From assembly GCA_021811145.1 (NCBI GenBank), contig JAJZPN010000003.1, positions 45,193 to 109,192 of the forward strand: a stretch of DNA of 64,000 bases, written 5' to 3'. Positions 48,397 through 57,113 of this stretch are shown piece after piece (the stretch's first letter is position 1; every line of letters starts with the position of its first letter). This stretch comes from Pseudomonadota bacterium. GTDB lineage: Bacteria > Pseudomonadota > Gammaproteobacteria > Burkholderiales > Ferrovaceae. Below the pieces are notes generated by a model that was given only the letters and a program-made list of their open reading frames with translations, did no database searches and had not been told where the DNA came from. A program made the position numbers and the translations under genes.

Positions 48397-48990
48397 TTAC
48401 AGAATATGTGACACTTGGCTAAATGAAAGCCTAGGGCCACGCGGATGGGTTGCCGAGTGATCAGCAATACCCAAATTTATTAAAAAGTTTGCTTTAAGAC
48501 GGCCATCTGGGAAAAAAGTGCCATTAACAATTTCGGCATTAAATCCTGACATGGCCCCGATGTCTAAACCTAGGGCTCTTGCTGCAAGCATAAAATAGGC
48601 TCCTTGCAGGCTGCTATTACGGAAAGCAACTTGATCGGCAAGAACAGGGTTCTTGTCATATAGTGATTTGGCATCGTAAGCTGGAAATAATTCAGGCAAA
48701 TACTCAAAAAAATGGGTATCGTAAGCTAATATCACTGTTACTGGGGCTGATTGCACTTGAGCAACATTGCCAGGTGATAGCGCAGGGATGAGTTTTGAAC
48801 GTGCCTCGTCAGTGGTTAAAAAAACATAACGTGCAGGACAAGAATTGAAGGCAGTAGGTGCCCACTGAGTTAAGTTAACCAATTTTTCAAGAGTACCCTC
48901 TGGTATAGGTTCTTTCTTGAAAGCATGTGCTGTTCGTGCCTTAACGAATAATTGATCTAGAGCCTCTTGGGCTAGTTCAAAATGATTCAT
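48397..48990 (-). CDS. Nitroreductase family protein (RutE/malonic semialdehyde reductase-like)
   Basis: A flavin-dependent reductase-fold protein of 197 residues from ATG 48990. It has TAHAFKKEPIPEGTLEKLVNLTQWAPTAFNSCPARYVFL at the N-terminus and GAYFMLAARALGLDIGAMSGF in the middle, as in the RutE/HadB branch that includes reductases of malonic semialdehyde. The ribosome binding site TTGGAG lies 9 nt before ATG; an upstream TTG at 49002 overlaps that site and is rejected. It stands 45 nt upstream of the OFA transporter on the same strand. Confidence 0.82.
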   Translation of the reverse strand: MNHFELAQEALDQLFVKARTAHAFKKEPIPEGTLEKLVNLTQWAPTAFNSCPARYVFLTTDEARSKLIPALSPGNVAQVQSAPVTVILAYDTHFFEYLPELFPAYDAKSLYDKNPVLADQVAFRNSSLQGAYFMLAARALGLDIGAMSGFNAEIVNGTFFPDGRLKANFLINLGIADHSATHPRGPRLSFSQVSHIL

Positions 48991-49122
48991 TTTGTGCTCC
49001 AAGGTTAAATTAACTGAACAGACTACCCGACTTTTTAGACTGACTCAAGAATAATTTTATTTTGAGCATTTGATAGAATAGGTAAGACATCTCTTTTTTA
49101 AACAAAAAATGTTGAGGAATGA

Positions 49123-49815
49123 ATGAGTTACGATCTTTATTATTGGACTACACCTAATGGCCATAAAATCACTATGTTTCTTGAAGAAACAGGGCTAAAT
49201 TATCGATTAATTCCGATTAATATAAGTATTGGAGATCAGTTTCAAGTAGATTTCTTAAAAATCGCTCCTAACAATCGAATTCCGGCATTAGTGGATCACG
49301 ATCCACAGGGAGGAGGGGAACCTATTTCTCTATTTGAGTCTGGTGCAATCCTTCTGTATTTAGCGGAAAAAACGGGTTACTTCCTCTCTAAAGAAATACG
49401 TCAACGAACGGAAGTATTGCAATGGTTATTTTGGCAAATGGCAGGATTGGGTCCCATGGCAGGGCAGAATCATCACTTTGTTCAATATGCACCCGAGAAA
49501 ATCCCCTATGCTATGACTCGCTACATCAATGAGACTAATCGTCTCTATGGGGTGTTAAATAAACGTTTAGCAGACCGTCAGTTCGTGTCAGGTAATGAGT
49601 ACTCTATTGCCGATATGGCAATCTATCCCTGGATTGTGCCTCACGAGAGACAGCAGCAAAATATAAATGATTTTCCGCACCTAAAAAGATGGTTCGAAAG
49701 CATCGCGCAACGTCCTGCAACGATCAAAGCCTATGCAAGAGCCAAGGAAGTCAATACAACGCCAACTGTCACTGAGGAAGCCAAAAAAATCTTATTTGGT
49801 CAACGTGCTAATTAA
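49123..49815 (+). CDS. Glutathione S-transferase, YfcG/Ure2-like
   Basis: A 230-residue GST with the N-terminal thioredoxin-like domain (DLYYWTTPNGHKITMFLEE, with T-x-N as the glutathione-activating region), IAPNNRIPALVDHD and FESGAILLYLAEKTG. The helical C-terminal domain (QWLFWQMAGLGPMAGQNHHF) is typical of YfcG, a disulfide-bond reductase in E. coli. Its stop abuts the convergent DUF482-type gene with no gap. Confidence 0.9.
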   Translation: MSYDLYYWTTPNGHKITMFLEETGLNYRLIPINISIGDQFQVDFLKIAPNNRIPALVDHDPQGGGEPISLFESGAILLYLAEKTGYFLSKEIRQRTEVLQWLFWQMAGLGPMAGQNHHFVQYAPEKIPYAMTRYINETNRLYGVLNKRLADRQFVSGNEYSIADMAIYPWIVPHERQQQNINDFPHLKRWFESIAQRPATIKAYARAKEVNTTPTVTEEAKKILFGQRAN

Positions 49816-50949
49816 TTAGTTAGTCGTTTTTTTAAAAGGGGCGTGTTCATTAAGCTCAGAATGATAATGCTCAATTTGACGCCCCTCTCGTTGTAGAAAA
49901 TCTTCTACCGCCCTCATAAAGCGTTGATCGCGTAAATGATGAAAGGAACGCGTTCTAATGGGAGATAAACCTCGCGCCAATTTATGTTCTCCCTGAGCTC
50001 CACCCTCAAAAACAGCTATTTTGTGTTGAATACAAAAGGCTATGCTCTGGTAGTAGCAGGTTTCAAAGTGGAGGCCTGGGATATAGGTTACAGCACCCCA
50101 ATAGCGTCCAAACGCTCGTTCTTGATTGAATAAATTAAGAGCGCAAGCAATCATTTGGTTGTTTTGATAAGCCACTATTAAGCAACAATGAATTAGACCC
50201 GTTGCTAAAAATTTCTCGAAAAAGCGATGATTTAAGTAAGGAGTAGAACCATGTTGTTGATATGTGTTGCGATAGCACTCTTCAAAGAAGTACCAATGTT
50301 TGCTGGTAATACTAGAGCCGGTTAGCCAAGAAAAAGTAATACCTTGATCATGAATTTTTTTTCTTTCTTGTTTAATTTTTTTGCGCTTGTCATGATTCAT
50401 TGATCCCAGAAAGTCATCAAAACTCTCATAATTATTATTGTGCCAATGAAATTGTACGCCCTCACGAGCTAGAAAGCCCGAGCGAGTGAGAAGTTCACTG
50501 TCTCTTTCATTAGGGAATAGACAATGAATCGAAGAGAGGTGAGAGTCGTCTTCGAGTTCTAGTAAACGGTACACAAGTTGCTCACGGATGGTTTCATCTT
50601 GAGAAAGAATTCTGGGACCCATTACAGGAGTGAAGGGAATAGCAACCAATAATTTAGGGTAATAGGGTTGGCCAAGTTGTTCGTAAGCATCTGCCCATGC
50701 CCAATCAAATACATATTCGCCGTAAGAATGTCCTTTCAGATAACAGGGGATCGCTCCCACACAATGGTGGTTATCCCAAGCTGTTAAATACAGCATTCCC
50801 CAGCCTGTTTGCGCCTGAACACTCCCGCTATCATGCATGGCTTTTAGAAAGTCGTAATCAAGGGTGGGATTATTTTTCGTGATGTCTTGCCAGTCTTTTT
50901 TACTAATACGATCTAAAGACTGAGTAATATCGTACTTAATAGTTGTCAT
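49816..50949 (-). CDS. GNAT family N-acetyltransferase (DUF482)
   Basis: A 377-residue protein of the DUF482 (peptidogalycan) family, related to FemAB-type acyltransferases. Diagnostic parts are SVQAQTGWGMLYLTAW, VFDWAWADAYEQLGQPYYPKLLVAIPFTPVMGPRIL, GSMNHDKRKKIKQERK, GRYWGAVTYIPGLHFETCYYQSIAFCI and FEGGAQGEHKLARGL. Biochemical function is unproved. ATG 50949 lies inside the 3' end of the upstream regulator (14-nt overlap), suggesting cotranscription. Confidence 0.85.
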   Translation of the reverse strand: MTTIKYDITQSLDRISKKDWQDITKNNPTLDYDFLKAMHDSGSVQAQTGWGMLYLTAWDNHHCVGAIPCYLKGHSYGEYVFDWAWADAYEQLGQPYYPKLLVAIPFTPVMGPRILSQDETIREQLVYRLLELEDDSHLSSIHCLFPNERDSELLTRSGFLAREGVQFHWHNNNYESFDDFLGSMNHDKRKKIKQERKKIHDQGITFSWLTGSSITSKHWYFFEECYRNTYQQHGSTPYLNHRFFEKFLATGLIHCCLIVAYQNNQMIACALNLFNQERAFGRYWGAVTYIPGLHFETCYYQSIAFCIQHKIAVFEGGAQGEHKLARGLSPIRTRSFHHLRDQRFMRAVEDFLQREGRQIEHYHSELNEHAPFKKTTN

Positions 50950-52012
50950 AAGTAAATGTGTCGTGAAAGTTAGTGATACGCCCTGTGTCTTTAGCGCTAT
51001 AACCATTTAATTGATCCATGGCTTTAAGAAAGTCTGCATCATGCAAAATGGATAATATGGGCACAAATCGATTGTCACTGAGTAGCGATTCATTACATAC
51101 ATAAAAATAGCGTTCAGTAAATAAAGGAATAAAATCAAGGTCAAAGATTTTAGCCGCAGTCTCCACACCTAACCCCACATCTGCTTTACCGCTCGCAATA
51201 TAAGCACCAATTGCTGCGTGGGTATACTCGGTATTACCATAGCCTCTTATGGTGTTAATAGATAGGTTGTGTTTTTTTAATAGCATATCAAGAATGACCC
51301 TTGTGCCAGAACTTGGTTGGCGGTTAACAAACATTACATCAGGTCTAGCAAGGTCGTTGAGGGTGTGAATACTTTTAGGGTTATTTTTGGCGACTATAAG
51401 CCCTTGATGGCGTTTAGCTAACTCAATAAAACGAATGTCGTCTGTAAAATTTGCATTCATAAGCTTAAGATAGGGCTGCTCAAGCTCACCCAGTGGTACG
51501 TGAAAACCTGCAATGTCACAGATTTGGCGACTAAATGCGTCGAGGGATTCTTTGCTACCACGATAATTAAAATCCAGCTCAATATGACGTTGATTAAGAA
51601 ATTCGTTGAGTAGTGCCACAGCGAATCCATGGCTAGCAAATAAACGCAGTACACGTCTCGTACGGCGGGTAAGGGCCTCAATATCTTCACTAATTTCTGA
51701 ACTGATACTCTCCAGTAAGGGGCCAAGCCGCGCTTCGGTTAGTTTGTCTGCCCAGACCAGTTTTTTACCCAGTTCAGTTAGCCTTGATCCACGTCCTGGG
51801 ACGCTTTCAAGGATTGTTCCTCCAAAAATGGCTTGCGCTTGTTCAATAAGATTCCAAGCGTGGCGGTAGGATAGGCCGATTAATTGGCTTGCCTCTTTCA
51901 TATTATGTTGATCTTCTATAGCCCTTAATAACTTTAATGTTCTTGATAGAGGAACGTATTCCCCTCCAATAGGGTCAGATAAATGAAACTCAGGCAGGAT
52001 ATTTATTTTCAA
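50936..52012 (-). CDS. ModE-like HTH / substrate-binding regulator, FdsR-type
   Basis: A 358-residue transcription factor. A ModE/LysR-like N-terminal winged helix (LLRAIEDQHNMKEASQLIGLSYRHAWNLIEQAQAIFGG, about residues 28-65) is followed by a periplasmic-binding-protein-like domain (about 115-330), with NRQPSSGTRVILD and GKADVGLGVETAA as ligand-binding segments. It is divergent from fdsGBACD, the place of FdsR in other betaproteobacteria, and probably senses formate, molybdate or a related ligand. The ligand is inferred only. Confidence 0.82.
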   Translation of the reverse strand: MKINILPEFHLSDPIGGEYVPLSRTLKLLRAIEDQHNMKEASQLIGLSYRHAWNLIEQAQAIFGGTILESVPGRGSRLTELGKKLVWADKLTEARLGPLLESISSEISEDIEALTRRTRRVLRLFASHGFAVALLNEFLNQRHIELDFNYRGSKESLDAFSRQICDIAGFHVPLGELEQPYLKLMNANFTDDIRFIELAKRHQGLIVAKNNPKSIHTLNDLARPDVMFVNRQPSSGTRVILDMLLKKHNLSINTIRGYGNTEYTHAAIGAYIASGKADVGLGVETAAKIFDLDFIPLFTERYFYVCNESLLSDNRFVPILSILHDADFLKAMDQLNGYSAKDTGRITNFHDTFTYDNY

Positions 52013-52065
52013 AGTAATACTCCCCTAAGAGTGAATGTTTACTATTTAAGTGAAATAAATTGCAA

Positions 52066-52080
52066 TTATAGTCGCTATAA
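52066..52080. promoter_or_regulatory. Inverted repeat TTATAG-TCG-CTATAA
   Basis: A perfect 6-3-6 inverted repeat in the 203-bp interval between the FdsR-type gene and fdsG, 54 bp before the regulator's start. TTGCAATTA, which recurs at 52171, overlaps its left arm. It is a candidate autoregulatory operator. Confidence 0.4.
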
Positions 52081-52170
52081 GTTTTTCTTTTAATTCGATT
52101 GACTTCTTGTGTTAATGGGGATAACCTAGGAAAACATTACGGGATTGTTGCATAGAGTGTCAAGAACTAT

Positions 52171-52186
52171 TTGCAATTAAGTGCAA
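52171..52186. promoter_or_regulatory. Inverted repeat TTGCA-N6-TGCAA before fdsG
   Basis: TTGCAATTAAGTGCAA is a 5-bp perfect inverted repeat 30 bp before the fdsG start. A degenerate copy (TTGCA-N6-GTCAA-like) lies at 52148-52163, one-and-a-half helical turns or so upstream. It is a candidate site for the divergent FdsR-type regulator. Confidence 0.45.
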
Positions 52187-52215
52187 CAACTAACAAATCA
52201 TTGTAGGAGGAATCC

Positions 52216-52674
52216 TTGGATACAGTTGAGTTTCATCACGAATCTGTTATACGCCAAGCAGCACAACGCTACCGCGATGTTCCTGGCGCATTATTACCTA
52301 TCCTGCATCATATTCAGGACACAATAGGATTCATTCCAAATCAAACAGCGTCAGAACTCTCACCTATTCTTAACCTATCGCGTGCTGAGATTCACGGTGT
52401 TATTACTTACTATCATCATTTCAAACAAACCCCTCCTGCAAAACATACTCTTGCCATATGTCAGGCTGAAGCTTGTCAAGCTAGAGGTTGCCGTTCTTTA
52501 ACAAAAGAAGTGACAGAGATGTTGGCCGGTGATCATGACTGGCACGTTGAGCATACCTATTGTTTAGGTTTGTGTGCCACAGGGCCTGCAATTGAAATTG
52601 ATGGTCAACTCAAAGCTCACGCTACCAGTGAGAAATTACAAAAGTGGATAAAAGACGCGAAGGAGAACGCATGA
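52216..52674 (+). CDS. fdsG: NAD-dependent formate dehydrogenase gamma subunit
   Basis: A 152-residue [2Fe-2S] protein homologous to NuoE. The ligands are in CQAEACQARG and YCLGLCATGPA. Start TTG 52216 behind a strong AGGAGG. With FdsB it forms the diaphorase module that passes electrons from formate to NAD. Its stop overlaps the fdsB start as ATGA, indicating coupled translation. Confidence 0.94.
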   Translation: MDTVEFHHESVIRQAAQRYRDVPGALLPILHHIQDTIGFIPNQTASELSPILNLSRAEIHGVITYYHHFKQTPPAKHTLAICQAEACQARGCRSLTKEVTEMLAGDHDWHVEHTYCLGLCATGPAIEIDGQLKAHATSEKLQKWIKDAKENA

Positions 52675-54230
52675 AACATACCGTTTTTATTCCCTGTGAT
52701 TCAGCTGCTTTAGCTGCTGGAGCGGAAGAAGTAGCTCAAGAAATTATTCGTCTTGCTGAAGAGGCTGGTATTGCAATAAACATCAAACGTAACGGTTCAA
52801 GAGGTATGTTTTGGTTAGAACCCTTGGTCGAAGTTGAAGTTGATGGTATTCGCCATGCTTATGGTCCAGTGAGTGTTGAGCAAGTGGCTGATTTGTTTGC
52901 CGCTGACTTCTTAAATGCCGGTACGCATGAGCTTTACCAGGGCGTAACAGAGGATATTGAGTACTTGAAAAATCAAGAAAGATTGACCTTTGCTCGTATT
53001 GGTATTACTGAGCCTTTGTCACTTCAAGATTATGAAAAGTATGATGGTTGGGTCGGATTGAAAAAAGCCATTTCACTGAAACCTGCTGATATTGTTCAAG
53101 AGGTGTTGGACTCTGGTTTACGTGGCCGTGGCGGCGCTGGTTTCCCTGCGGGTATTAAGTGGCGCACGGTGATGCAAGCCACCGCTGATCAAAAGTATAT
53201 TGTTATTAATGCTGATGAAGGTGACTCAGGTACCTTTGCTGATCGTATGGTGATGGAAGATGATCCTTACATGTTAATTGAAGGGATGATTATTGCTGGT
53301 ATCGCCGTGGGAGCAACTAAAGGCTATGTGTATATTCGCTCCGAGTATCCTCATGCTGTGGATACCATGACTGAAGCTGTTCGCCTTGCTAGAGAAGCCA
53401 ATTATTTAGGACAGAATATTTTAGGGTCCTCTTTTACATTTGAAATTGAAATTCGCAAGGCCGCTGGCTCTTATGTATGTGGCGAAGAGACAGCCTTGTT
53501 AGAAAGTCTAGAAGGTAAACGCGGTATTGTTCGTGCTAAACCACCGCTTCCAGCTCTGGAAGGGTTGTTTGGCCGTCCCACAGTGATTAATAACGTATTG
53601 ACCATGGCGGCAGTCCCTTACGTATTGGCTCAAGGTGCTAAAGCTTATGCCGATTTTGGCATGGGGCGTTCGCGCGGAACGTTGCCTTTCCAGTTGGCAG
53701 GTAATATCGCCCGTGGTGGCTTAGTTGAGAAAGCCTTTGGCGTGACTGCCAGAGAATTAATTGAAGTATATGGTGGCGGTACATTTACAAAACGTCCTAT
53801 TAAAGCAGTTCAAATTGGTGGTCCACTGGGGGCTTATATTCCCGCAGATAAACTTGATATTGCTATGGATTACGAGGCCCTGGCTCAAAAAGGTGCAGTA
53901 TTAGGTCACGGTGGCGTTGTTGTGTTTGACGATACTGTCGACATGGCAGAGCAAGCGAAATATGCCATGGAGTTCTGTGCGTTGGAGTCATGTGGTAAAT
54001 GTACTCCATGCCGTATTGGTTCCACGCGTGGTGTTGAAGTGATTGCTAAAATTCAATCACAACCACAACAGGCTGTCGCCCAAACTGCCTTATTAAGAGA
54101 TTTATGCGACACCATGCTCAATGGTTCGCTCTGCGCGATGGGCGGCATGACCCCATACCCAGTTTTGTCTGCCCTGGATCATTTTCCAGAGGACTTTAAT
54201 ATAACCAAAACCGAACAGCATGCAGCTTAA
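52671..54230 (+). CDS. fdsB: NAD-dependent formate dehydrogenase beta subunit
   Basis: NADH/FMN and [4Fe-4S] subunit of the cytoplasmic formate dehydrogenase, 519 residues. An N-terminal thioredoxin-like extension of about 120 residues, absent from NuoF in this window, precedes [39 protein letters not shown], and the cluster motif ESCGKCTPCRIGST. ATG 52671 follows AAGGAGA and overlaps the fdsG stop. An upstream in-frame start at 52644 lacks a ribosome binding site. Confidence 0.95.
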   Translation: MKHTVFIPCDSAALAAGAEEVAQEIIRLAEEAGIAINIKRNGSRGMFWLEPLVEVEVDGIRHAYGPVSVEQVADLFAADFLNAGTHELYQGVTEDIEYLKNQERLTFARIGITEPLSLQDYEKYDGWVGLKKAISLKPADIVQEVLDSGLRGRGGAGFPAGIKWRTVMQATADQKYIVINADEGDSGTFADRMVMEDDPYMLIEGMIIAGIAVGATKGYVYIRSEYPHAVDTMTEAVRLAREANYLGQNILGSSFTFEIEIRKAAGSYVCGEETALLESLEGKRGIVRAKPPLPALEGLFGRPTVINNVLTMAAVPYVLAQGAKAYADFGMGRSRGTLPFQLAGNIARGGLVEKAFGVTARELIEVYGGGTFTKRPIKAVQIGGPLGAYIPADKLDIAMDYEALAQKGAVLGHGGVVVFDDTVDMAEQAKYAMEFCALESCGKCTPCRIGSTRGVEVIAKIQSQPQQAVAQTALLRDLCDTMLNGSLCAMGGMTPYPVLSALDHFPEDFNITKTEQHAA

Positions 54231-54242
54231 GTTGGAGGAATA

Positions 54243-57113
54243 ATGGATACAGTTTCAGTACATGACATTGATTATGGCACCCCAGAGGTGAGTTCTACAG
54301 AACAGGTTACTCTTACTATTGATGGTTTTCCGGTTACAGTAGCTAAAGGTACGTCGATTATGCGTGCAGCCGTTGAATTGGGAACGCAAATTCCTAAACT
54401 ATGTGCTACAGACAGCCTTGAGCCCTTTGGTTCCTGCCGCTTGTGTTTAGTAGAGATTGAAGGGCGCCGCGGTTTCCCTGCTTCTTGTACTACTCCGGCT
54501 GAAAGCGGCATGGTGGTACGTACTCAGTCACCTAAGCTTGCCGACTTACGTCGTGGTGTGATGGAGCTCTACATCTCAGATCACCCTTTGGATTGTCTAA
54601 CCTGTGCAAGTAATGGCGACTGTGAATTACAAGATATGTCAGGTGCCGTAGGATTACGTGAAGTTCGTTATGGTTATGAAGGTAAGAACCATATTCATTC
54701 TGATAAAGACACATCCAACCCTTACTTCCAGTATGATCCTTCAAAATGTATCGTCTGTAATCGTTGTGTACGTGCTTGTGAAGAAACACAAGGAACTTTC
54801 GCTCTAACAATTTCTGGTCGAGGATTTAATTCTCGCGTTTCTCCCGGTGAAAGCCAGTCATTCATGGATTCAGAATGTGTATCTTGTGGTGCCTGCGTTA
54901 ACGCCTGTCCTACAGCCACCTTGGTTGAGAAAACCATTGTTGAGCAAGGTCAACCTGAGCACAGCGTTATTACCACCTGCGCCTACTGTGGAGTTGGTTG
55001 TGGCTTTAAAGCCGACATGAAAGGTTCAGAAGTTGTCCGTATGACTCCTTGGAAAGACGGTAAAGCGAATGAGGGGCATGCCTGTATTAAAGGTCGTTTT
55101 GCTTGGGGCTATGCAACTCACAAAGACCGTATGTTGAAACCTATGGTGCGTGAAAATATTACTGATCCTTGGCAGGAAGTAAGTTTTGATGAGGCAATTA
55201 ATTTTGCTGCTAAAAAATTACGTGGCATTCAGGACAAATATGGTGTTGATTCAATTGGTGGTATTACCTCATCACGTTGTACCAATGAAGAAACCTATTT
55301 AGTACAAAAATTAGTTAGAGCAGTATTCCACAATAACAACGTGGATACCTGTGCTAGGGTATGTCATTCACCAACGGGTTTTGGTTTAGGACAAACTTAT
55401 GGTACTTCTGCCGGTACTCAAACATTTAAATCTATTGAACACTCAGACGTTATATTAGTAATGGGTGCTAACCCAACCGATGCTCACCCTGTATTTGGTT
55501 CACGTATGAAAAAACGCTTACGTGAGGGAGCGAAACTGATTGTTATTGATCCACGTGCAATTGAGTTGGTCAGTACTGCTCACATCAAAGCAGACTATCA
55601 CTTGCAATTAAGACCAGGTACCAATGTGGCCATGGTATCAGCGATTGCTCACGTTGTGGTGACTGAAGGTTTAGTGAAAGAAGAGTTTGTTCAAGAACGT
55701 TGTGATATGGATTCATTCAACCTGTGGCGTGATTGGGTTATTAAACCTGAAAACAGCCCAGAGGCTTTAGAAATTACTACAGGTGTTCCAGCACAACTAG
55801 TTCGTCAAGCGGCACGCTTATATGCAACCGGTGGTAACGCTGCGATTTATTATGGTCTTGGCGTCACTGAACATGCTCAGGGTTCTACTGCAGTGATTGG
55901 TATTGCTAACCTTGCTATGGCTACAGGTAACATTGGTCGCGAAGGAGTAGGTGTTAATCCATTACGCGGACAAAATAACGTGCAGGGTTCCTGTGATATG
56001 GGTTCTTTCCCACACGAATTCCCAGGATACCGTCATGTTTCAGATAGCAAGACTCGTGGTCTATTTGAACAAGACTGGGGCGTTTCATTAAGAGCTGATC
56101 CTGGTTTGAGAATTCCAAATATGTTTGATGCAGCTTTGGAAGGATCTTTCAAAGGATTGTATTGCCAAGGTGAGGATATTGTTCAGTCAGATCCTGATAC
56201 CCAACATGTTACGGCAGCACTTGAAGCCATGGAATGTGTTGTTGTACAAGATATTTTCTTGAACGAAACAGCTAAATATGCTCATGTATTTTTACCTGGT
56301 TCAAGCTTCCTAGAAAAAGATGGTACCTTCACTAACGCTGAACGTCGTATCTCTCGTGTGCGTCAAGTGATGGAACCTAAAGCTGGTATGGCTGACTGGG
56401 AAGTCACTGTGGCCTTAGCTAAGGCTCTGGGTTATGACATGCCATACAATCATCCGTCAGAAATTATGGCTGAGATTGCTCGCTTAACACCTACTTTTGC
56501 TGGGGTGAACTATGACAAGTTAGATCAGTTAGGTAGTTTACAGTGGCCATGTAATGATGAGCATCCTGAAGGAACGCCACTTATGCACGTTGATCACTTT
56601 GTGCGTGGTAAAGGACGCTTTATTATTAGCCAATACGTACCTACAGAAGAGCGTGTAACCAAACGTTTCCCTCTGATTTTAACCACTGGTCGTATCTTGT
56701 CTCAGTATAATGTGGGCGCCCAGACTAGACGTACTGAAAATGTACATTTCCATGATGAAGATCGTCTTGAAATTCATCCTGATGATGCCAAAGAACGCGG
56801 TATCGATTCCGGGGATTGGGTTGGTATTGCATCACGCTCAGGTGAAACAGTATTGCGTGCATTGGTTTCAGAGAGAATGCAACCAGGCGTGGTATACACC
56901 ACCTTCCATTTCCCAGAGTCAGGTGCCAATGTCATTACCACTGATAACTCTGACTGGGCAACCAATTGTCCTGAATATAAAGTGACTGCGGTACAGGTTC
57001 TGAAAGTGAAACAGCCTTCAGAATGGCAGAAACAATATAAGGAGTTTAACGACACGCAACTACGTTTGTTGCGCGAACGTAAAACTGCAGAGAACTTGGT
57101 AGGCGCTAAATAA
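54243..57113 (+). CDS. fdsA: NAD-dependent formate dehydrogenase alpha subunit (Mo/W-bis-MGD)
   Basis: Catalytic subunit that oxidises formate to CO2, 956 residues. In order: a [2Fe-2S] domain (LCATDSLEPFGSCRLCLVEI), His/Cys cluster (DHPLDCLTCASNGDCELQD), two [4Fe-4S] motifs (CIVCNRCVRACEE and CVSCGACVNACP), then the molybdopterin domain starting CAYCGVGCGFK. The metal-ligand cysteine is Cys374 in ARVCHSPT, followed by the conserved His375. So this is the Cys type, not selenocysteine. GQNNVQGSCDMG supports the assignment. Confidence 0.97.
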   Translation: MDTVSVHDIDYGTPEVSSTEQVTLTIDGFPVTVAKGTSIMRAAVELGTQIPKLCATDSLEPFGSCRLCLVEIEGRRGFPASCTTPAESGMVVRTQSPKLADLRRGVMELYISDHPLDCLTCASNGDCELQDMSGAVGLREVRYGYEGKNHIHSDKDTSNPYFQYDPSKCIVCNRCVRACEETQGTFALTISGRGFNSRVSPGESQSFMDSECVSCGACVNACPTATLVEKTIVEQGQPEHSVITTCAYCGVGCGFKADMKGSEVVRMTPWKDGKANEGHACIKGRFAWGYATHKDRMLKPMVRENITDPWQEVSFDEAINFAAKKLRGIQDKYGVDSIGGITSSRCTNEETYLVQKLVRAVFHNNNVDTCARVCHSPTGFGLGQTYGTSAGTQTFKSIEHSDVILVMGANPTDAHPVFGSRMKKRLREGAKLIVIDPRAIELVSTAHIKADYHLQLRPGTNVAMVSAIAHVVVTEGLVKEEFVQERCDMDSFNLWRDWVIKPENSPEALEITTGVPAQLVRQAARLYATGGNAAIYYGLGVTEHAQGSTAVIGIANLAMATGNIGREGVGVNPLRGQNNVQGSCDMGSFPHEFPGYRHVSDSKTRGLFEQDWGVSLRADPGLRIPNMFDAALEGSFKGLYCQGEDIVQSDPDTQHVTAALEAMECVVVQDIFLNETAKYAHVFLPGSSFLEKDGTFTNAERRISRVRQVMEPKAGMADWEVTVALAKALGYDMPYNHPSEIMAEIARLTPTFAGVNYDKLDQLGSLQWPCNDEHPEGTPLMHVDHFVRGKGRFIISQYVPTEERVTKRFPLILTTGRILSQYNVGAQTRRTENVHFHDEDRLEIHPDDAKERGIDSGDWVGIASRSGETVLRALVSERMQPGVVYTTFHFPESGANVITTDNSDWATNCPEYKVTAVQVLKVKQPSEWQKQYKEFNDTQLRLLRERKTAENLVGAK

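Noticed and set aside
52013..52215. Sigma-54 promoter before fdsG
   Set aside because: No TGGCA-N7-TGC spacing was found in the interval; the repeats present suit a dimeric regulator better.
55341..55370. Selenocysteine-type formate dehydrogenase
   Set aside because: The metal-ligand position is TGT (Cys374), not TGA.
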